Shown piece by piece: positions 6,769 to 10,766 of a stretch of 10,766 bases of DNA. This DNA comes from an uncultured Clostridium sp. GTDB lineage: Bacteria; Bacillota; Clostridia; Lachnospirales; Lachnospiraceae. Where the stretch lies: NCBI GenBank assembly GCA_947643685.1, contig CANRXD010000024.1:1-10766 (forward strand), given 5' to 3'. The notes beneath the pieces were generated by a model, which did not search any database, had not been told where the DNA came from, and saw nothing but the letters and a program-made list of their open reading frames with translations. Made by a program: the position numbers and the translations under genes. Within the stretch, counting starts at the first letter, position 1. Each line of letters starts with the position of its first letter.

Positions 6769-8931
6769 ATGGCAGAGAAAGAAACCAGGTATATCGATCC
6801 GAAAAATTATGTAAATCGGGAGCTGAGCTGGCTGGAATTTGACTACCGGGTTTTGGGGGAGGCCAGAGATAAGACCACTCCGCTGTTTGACCGGCTGAAA
6901 TTTTTAAGTATTACATCCTCCAACCTGGACGAATTTTTCATGGTCCGGGTGGCATCCTTAAAAGATATGGTCCATGCGAAATACTCCAAGCCGGATATTG
7001 CAGGTCTCACACCGCCGGAACAGCTGGAAAGAATCAGCAAAAAGACCCATGAGCTGGTGGCGCAGCAGTATATGACCTATAACCGTTCCCTGCTTCCGGC
7101 TTTGAAGAATAACGGGCTGAATGTGATTGTGAGCCATGAAGAACTGACCCCGCTCCAGGGAGAGTATGTGGACCGGTACTTTATGGAAGAGGTATATCCG
7201 GTCCTGACTCCCATGGCCGTGGACTCCTCCAGGCCATTTCCGTTAGTGAGGAATCAGTCTTTAAATATTGCCGCTCTTCTTAAGAAAAAGTCAGGTGATG
7301 ATGAACTGGAATTTGCCCTGGTGCAGGTTCCAAGCGTGCTTCCACGGATTGTGATGCTTCCGGTCACAGTGAATGAAAAAGGGAATGAGATGCGTCATGT
7401 GATTCTTCTGGAGGAAATTATTGAGAGAAATATGAAGCAGCTTTTTCTTAATTATAATATCGTCACCTTTCATCCCTTCCGTATTATGAGAAACGCCGAT
7501 TTCTCCCTGGATGAGGAAGAAGCGGTAGATCTCCTGGAAGAAATTGAAAAGCAGTTAAAAAAGAGACAGTGGGGCGAAGTGATCCGGCTGGAAATCGAGG
7601 AAAAAGCTGATAAACGGCTTCTTAAAATATTAAAAAAAGAGCTGGAGGTCAATGAGGAAGATATTTATGAGATTCCCGGAGCTCTGGATCTGACTTTTTT
7701 AATGAAAATGTACGGTCTTTCCGGTTATGAACATTTGAAGGCGCCCAAATACACGCCGCAGCCGGTTCCGGCACTGATGAATGAGGATGATATTTTTACC
7801 AATATCAGAAAGGGAGACGTCCTCTTAATGCATCCTTACGAGACCTTTGACCCGGTGGTGGAGTTTGTCCGCTTATCGGCTGTGGATCCGGATGTACTGG
7901 CGATCAAGCAGACTCTTTACAGAGTCAGTGGAAATTCCCCCATTGTGGCGGCTCTGGCAGAGGCGGCCGACAATGGAAAACAGGTTTCTGTTCTGGTGGA
8001 ATTAAAGGCCAGATTTGACGAGGAAAACAACATTCTCTGGGCCAAAAAGCTGGAAAAGGCCGGCTGCCACGTAATTTACGGTCTGGTGGGACTGAAGACT
8101 CACTCGAAGATTACCTTGGTAGTACGGCGGGAAGAGGACGGAATACGCCGCTATGTCCACCTGGGAACAGGAAACTATAATGATTCCACCGCAAAGCTTT
8201 ATACGGACTGCGGCATCATGACCTGTCATCCGCTAATCGGCGAGGACGCCACTGCCGTGTTCAATATGCTGTCCGGATATTCGGAGCCCTTAAGCTGGCA
8301 TATGCTGGCTGTGGCGCCTTTGTGGCTTCGCGGAAAATTCTTAAAGCTTATTGAACGGGAGACCAGACATGCCAGGTCCGGAAAACATGCCTCCATTATT
8401 GCCAAGATGAATTCCCTGTGCGACAAGGATATTATCGCGGCTCTTTATGAAGCGTCCTCGGCCGGGGTGGAAATTAAGCTGGTGGTCCGCGGCATCTGCT
8501 GCTTAAAGGCCGGGATTCCGGGACTTTCGGAAAATATCGAGGTCCGCTCCATTGTGGGAGAATTTCTGGAACATGCCAGAATTTTTATCTTTGAGAACGA
8601 TGGCAGTGAGGAAATCTACATGGGAAGCGCCGACTGGATGCCAAGAAACTTAGACCGCCGTGTGGAGATCATGTTCCCGGTTTTAAGAGAGGAGCCAAGG
8701 GCCAGAATCCGCCATTACATGGAACTGGAGCTGGAAGATAATGTAAAGGCCCATGTGCTGATGCCGGATGGAACTTATGAAAAACCGGACCGGAGAGGAA
8801 AACTTCCTGTGAATTCCCAGAAGTCCCTCTGTGAACTGGCTGTGGCATCCGTCAGGGCGGAGCAGAAAAAGACGGGGAGCGAGGAAATCTCAAGAGTCTT
8901 CATTCCTGTGGAAAGCCAGAATGAAATATAA
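6769..8931 (+). CDS. ppk: Polyphosphate kinase 1
   Basis: Reversibly polymerises the gamma-phosphate of ATP into inorganic polyphosphate. The 720-residue length is normal for Ppk1, with N-terminal (about 10-115, NRELSWLEFDYRVL, SNLDEFFMVR), head (about 120-320), C1 (about 330-510) and C2 (about 511-690) domains. Active-site features are present: KQTLYRV with R385 and LKARFDEENN with R415 at the Mg-binding arginine positions; KTHSK with H445 as the autophosphorylated histidine; YVHLGTGNYN; and EHARIFIFEN with H602 matching the second essential histidine (E. coli H592). SADWMPRNLDRRVE follows as expected. AAGGAG (6754-6759) lies 9 bases before the ATG, inside the end of ppx; only 2 bases separate the two genes, so they are surely co-transcribed. 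It is the last gene before a strong hairpin. Confidence 0.97.
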   Translation: MAEKETRYIDPKNYVNRELSWLEFDYRVLGEARDKTTPLFDRLKFLSITSSNLDEFFMVRVASLKDMVHAKYSKPDIAGLTPPEQLERISKKTHELVAQQYMTYNRSLLPALKNNGLNVIVSHEELTPLQGEYVDRYFMEEVYPVLTPMAVDSSRPFPLVRNQSLNIAALLKKKSGDDELEFALVQVPSVLPRIVMLPVTVNEKGNEMRHVILLEEIIERNMKQLFLNYNIVTFHPFRIMRNADFSLDEEEAVDLLEEIEKQLKKRQWGEVIRLEIEEKADKRLLKILKKELEVNEEDIYEIPGALDLTFLMKMYGLSGYEHLKAPKYTPQPVPALMNEDDIFTNIRKGDVLLMHPYETFDPVVEFVRLSAVDPDVLAIKQTLYRVSGNSPIVAALAEAADNGKQVSVLVELKARFDEENNILWAKKLEKAGCHVIYGLVGLKTHSKITLVVRREEDGIRRYVHLGTGNYNDSTAKLYTDCGIMTCHPLIGEDATAVFNMLSGYSEPLSWHMLAVAPLWLRGKFLKLIERETRHARSGKHASIIAKMNSLCDKDIIAALYEASSAGVEIKLVVRGICCLKAGIPGLSENIEVRSIVGEFLEHARIFIFENDGSEEIYMGSADWMPRNLDRRVEIMFPVLREEPRARIRHYMELELEDNVKAHVLMPDGTYEKPDRRGKLPVNSQKSLCELAVASVRAEQKKTGSEEISRVFIPVESQNEI

Positions 8932-8936
8932 GAGAC

Positions 8937-8970
8937 AAAGGCCGCCTGCGTTTTTTCGCGGGCGGCCTTT
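8937..8970 (+). terminator. Hairpin terminator after ppk
   Basis: Arms AAAGGCCGCCTGCG (8937-8950) and CGCGGGCGGCCTTT (8957-8970) form 14 pairs with one G-U, closing a loop of six T. It starts 6 bases after the ppk stop. Downstream is ACAGTACTTTCC, so the U-tract is short (mainly the CCTTT at the end of the stem). The outer A-T pairs make it potentially bidirectional. It separates the plsC-ppk unit from the two-component genes. Confidence 0.8.
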
Positions 8971-9024
8971 ACAGTACTTTCCACTTCGTTTTTAGAAAAA
9001 AGTAAGGAAAAATTCATTGAAATA

Positions 9025-9033
9025 TGATATGAT
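9025..9033 (+). promoter_or_regulatory. Candidate extended -10 promoter of the response regulator
   Basis: TGA followed by TATGAT (9028-9033) fits an extended -10 element (TGnTATAAT). The -35 position (9005-9010, AGGAAA) is a poor match, so basal activity may be low or activator-dependent, as is common for autoregulated two-component operons. It lies about 40 bases upstream of the ribosome binding site. No obvious direct repeat for regulator binding was identified. Confidence 0.4.
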
Positions 9034-9081
9034 GGTAACAAGACTGGGAAATTTTAAGCATAAGAAATTAGGAGGTTGTTC

Positions 9082-9786
9082 ATGGATCAGATCAATATTC
9101 TTGTGGTAGACGATGAGAAAGAGATTGCTGACCTGGTGGAGATCTACCTGGTCAGTGATGGTTATAAAGTTTTCAAAGCAAATAATGCGGCAGATGGACT
9201 GGATATTCTTGAAAAAGAAGAAATCCATCTGGTGCTTTTAGATATTATGATGCCCGGGATGGACGGGCTGGAAATGTGCCGGAAAATCCGGGAAACCAAT
9301 AATATTCCCATTATCATGCTGAGCGCCAAGTCCACAGATCTGGATAAGATTCTGGGCCTGGGAACAGGAGCGGATGATTATGTGGTGAAGCCCTTTAATC
9401 CTCTTGAGCTCACCGCCCGGGTGAAATCCCAGCTACGCCGTTACACACAGCTAAATCCCAACAGCAACACAGGCCAGACTTCTAAAAATGAAATCAATAT
9501 CCGCGGCCTGTCGGTCAATAAAGATAACCATAAGGTGGTAGTATACGGGGAGGAGATCAAGCTTACTCCCATCGAATTCGATATTTTATATCTGCTGGCA
9601 TCAAATCCGGGCCGGGTGTTCAGCACCGATGAGATTTTTGAGAAGGTATGGAACGAAAAGGTTTATGAAGCCAATAATACCGTTATGGTACATATCCGCC
9701 GCCTTCGCGGAAAGATGAAGGAGGACACCAGGCAGAATAAGATTATAACCACAGTCTGGGGGGTAGGATATAAAATTGAAAAATGA
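9082..9786 (+). CDS. OmpR/PhoB-family response regulator, VanR-like
   Basis: A 234-residue DNA-binding regulator controlled by phosphorylation. The receiver domain (about 3-118) has the acidic pair D10-D11, phosphoacceptor D54 (VLLDIMMPGMDG), switch residue S81 (IIMLSAKS) and K103 (VVKPFNPLELTARV). The winged-helix domain (about 140-234) has LTPIEFDILYLLASNPG, NNTVMVHIRRLRGKM and ends TVWGVGYKIEK. The receiver's ADLVEIYL and the KPF-x-PLEL-x-ARVK-x-QLRRY stretch, together with that C-terminus, strongly resemble enterococcal VanR from memory, but many Firmicutes carry such homologues without glycopeptide resistance genes. ATG 9082 follows AGGAGG (9070-9075) at 6 bases; the upstream TTG at 9076 is too close to that site. 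It is followed by, and overlaps, its probable cognate kinase. Confidence 0.93.
   Translation: MDQINILVVDDEKEIADLVEIYLVSDGYKVFKANNAADGLDILEKEEIHLVLLDIMMPGMDGLEMCRKIRETNNIPIIMLSAKSTDLDKILGLGTGADDYVVKPFNPLELTARVKSQLRRYTQLNPNSNTGQTSKNEINIRGLSVNKDNHKVVVYGEEIKLTPIEFDILYLLASNPGRVFSTDEIFEKVWNEKVYEANNTVMVHIRRLRGKMKEDTRQNKIITTVWGVGYKIEK
9758..9768 (+). promoter_or_regulatory. Ribosome binding site that decides the kinase start
   Basis: GGGGGGTAGGA (9758-9768) within the end of the regulator gene lies 7 bases before TTG 9776. A stop (TAG 9764-9766) in the kinase frame bars any start further upstream. The ATG at 9783, which overlaps the regulator stop, reads in another frame and meets TAA at 9813. Confidence 0.65.
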
Positions 9787-10766
9787 CGGAAGCAGACGCT
9801 TCTATGGTCAGGTAATCGTCAATATCCTGTACAGTACACTGATTGCCTGCCTGGTGGAAGTGTTTCTGATTACTAATGTGGATATGCTGGTCGATTATAT
9901 GGAGAAGACCAGGGAGGAGCTGAATCCGTTTCTGCGGATATTCAGGATGGGAACCGTCACCACGATTTTATACGTAATTCTGGGGATTGGGATTTTTTCC
10001 TTCACCTTCCTGCTGCTTCAGAGAAAGTCTTTGCGGTACATAGGAAAGATTGCAACGGCGATCCAGAATATTTCTGAAGGAGACTTAAATACTCAGGTGG
10101 AAGTCATGGGGGACGATGAGTTTTCCATGATGGCGTCCAATTTAAACCGGATGGAGGCCGATATCCGGGAGCTGATGGATAAGGAAAGGGAGTCGGAACG
10201 GACAAAAAATGAGCTGATTACCAATGTTGCTCATGATTTAAGAACGCCCCTGACTTCCATTATCGGTTATCTGGAGCTGCTTTCCAAAGGAGTTCCCATG
10301 GGACCGGAGATGCAGCAGAAATACATTGATATTGCCTATACGAAGGCCAAACGCCTGGAAAAACTTATTGAGGATCTGTTTGGATTCACCAAGATGAATT
10401 ATGGGAAAATTTCCATGAATGTGGGAAAGGTGGATATTGTAAAGCTTTTGGGACAGCTTCTGGAGGAGTTTTACCCAAGCTTTGCTGATAAGGATCTGGC
10501 CTATGAGCTGACCAGTAATGTGCCTGCCCTGGTCATAGCGGCTGATGGAAATCTTCTTGCCAGACTGTTTGACAACCTCATAAATAACGCCATCAAATAT
10601 GGCGCTGAGGGAAAAAAAATTCTGGTGAAAATCCATGCAGAAGAGGAGATTGTGACAGTTTCCGTGGTCAATTACGGATATGTGATTCCGGAAGATGAGC
10701 TTCCGCTTATTTTCAATAAATTTTACCGCGTGGAGCAGTCCAGGTCCTCCACTACCGGAGGAACCG
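9776..10766 (+). CDS. Sensor histidine kinase, VanS-like, 3' end beyond window
   Basis: A membrane-bound sensor kinase; 330 residues are visible and the frame is open to the edge. Two membrane helices (about 12-33 and 59-81) flank a short outside loop of about 25 residues. They are followed by a HAMP linker (about 82-135, IQNISEGDLN), a HisKA domain with phosphoacceptor His153 in NVAHDLRTPLTSIIGYLELL, and a HATPase domain with N box DNLINNAIKY (266-275), a reduced G1-type segment NYGYVIP and F box FNKFYRVEQSRS. The window ends in TTGGT, just before the expected GLGLAI. The HDLRTPLTSIIGYL, EEFYP and RVEQSRSS segments resemble VanS. The start is TTG 9776, which overlaps the regulator by 11 bases; no in-frame ATG lies before the middle of the outside loop. 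The tiny outside loop suggests sensing within or at the membrane. Overlap implies coupled translation with the regulator. Confidence 0.9.
   Translation, partial: MKNDGSRRFYGQVIVNILYSTLIACLVEVFLITNVDMLVDYMEKTREELNPFLRIFRMGTVTTILYVILGIGIFSFTFLLLQRKSLRYIGKIATAIQNISEGDLNTQVEVMGDDEFSMMASNLNRMEADIRELMDKERESERTKNELITNVAHDLRTPLTSIIGYLELLSKGVPMGPEMQQKYIDIAYTKAKRLEKLIEDLFGFTKMNYGKISMNVGKVDIVKLLGQLLEEFYPSFADKDLAYELTSNVPALVIAADGNLLARLFDNLINNAIKYGAEGKKILVKIHAEEEIVTVSVVNYGYVIPEDELPLIFNKFYRVEQSRSSTTGGT

Noticed and set aside
1..10766. Mobile elements, CRISPR arrays, tRNA or rRNA genes, att sites
   Set aside because: Looked for repeats, transposase or integrase motifs, cloverleaf-like sequences and regularly spaced repeats; none were seen.

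Overview
The window looks like a chromosomal segment of an anaerobic gut-type Clostridia, most likely Lachnospiraceae. This is inferred from the gene content: a DUF4250 protein next to a CmpB-type (PF06541) membrane protein, a fused chorismate mutase/prephenate dehydratase, a VanR/VanS-like two-component pair, and Gram-positive AGGAGG-type ribosome binding sites with sigma-A promoters. Base composition looks uniform by eye. I see no insertion sequence, phage gene, tRNA, rRNA or CRISPR array. It is a dense housekeeping region and no gap between genes exceeds 150 bases.

Layout: (1) 1-1190, plus strand: the 3' part of a phosphate-transporter permease (pstA-like) overlapping a complete pstB-like ATPase. 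No phoU follows. (2) 1272-2406, minus strand: a cytoplasmic type I L-asparaginase with a clear promoter and an intrinsic terminator, convergent with pstB. (3) 2429-3157, plus strand: a hairpin, a 59-residue DUF4250 protein, and a small multi-pass membrane protein whose start codon lies inside a perfect 12-bp inverted repeat. (4) 3164-8970, plus strand: one apparent transcription unit with a near-consensus sigma-A promoter, then plsC, pheA, a divergent ppx/gppA-type gene and ppk1, closed by a strong hairpin. (5) 9025-10766, plus strand: a VanR-like response regulator and an overlapping VanS-like sensor kinase that runs off the right edge.

How the genes fit together: PstA/PstB import inorganic phosphate. 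Ppk1 stores the gamma-phosphate of ATP as polyphosphate, and the Ppx-family protein would normally hydrolyse or sense it, so phosphate handling recurs at both sides of the window. PlsC makes phosphatidic acid for membranes and PheA makes phenylpyruvate for phenylalanine; their co-transcription with ppx-ppk is inferred from spacing. The two-component pair probably responds to a cell-envelope signal, but its targets are not in the window.

No wholly new system is evident. The points most worth a second look are the degraded motifs in the Ppx-family protein, the inverted repeat masking the start codon at 2708, the hairpin ahead of the DUF4250 gene, and whatever lies downstream of the VanS-like kinase.
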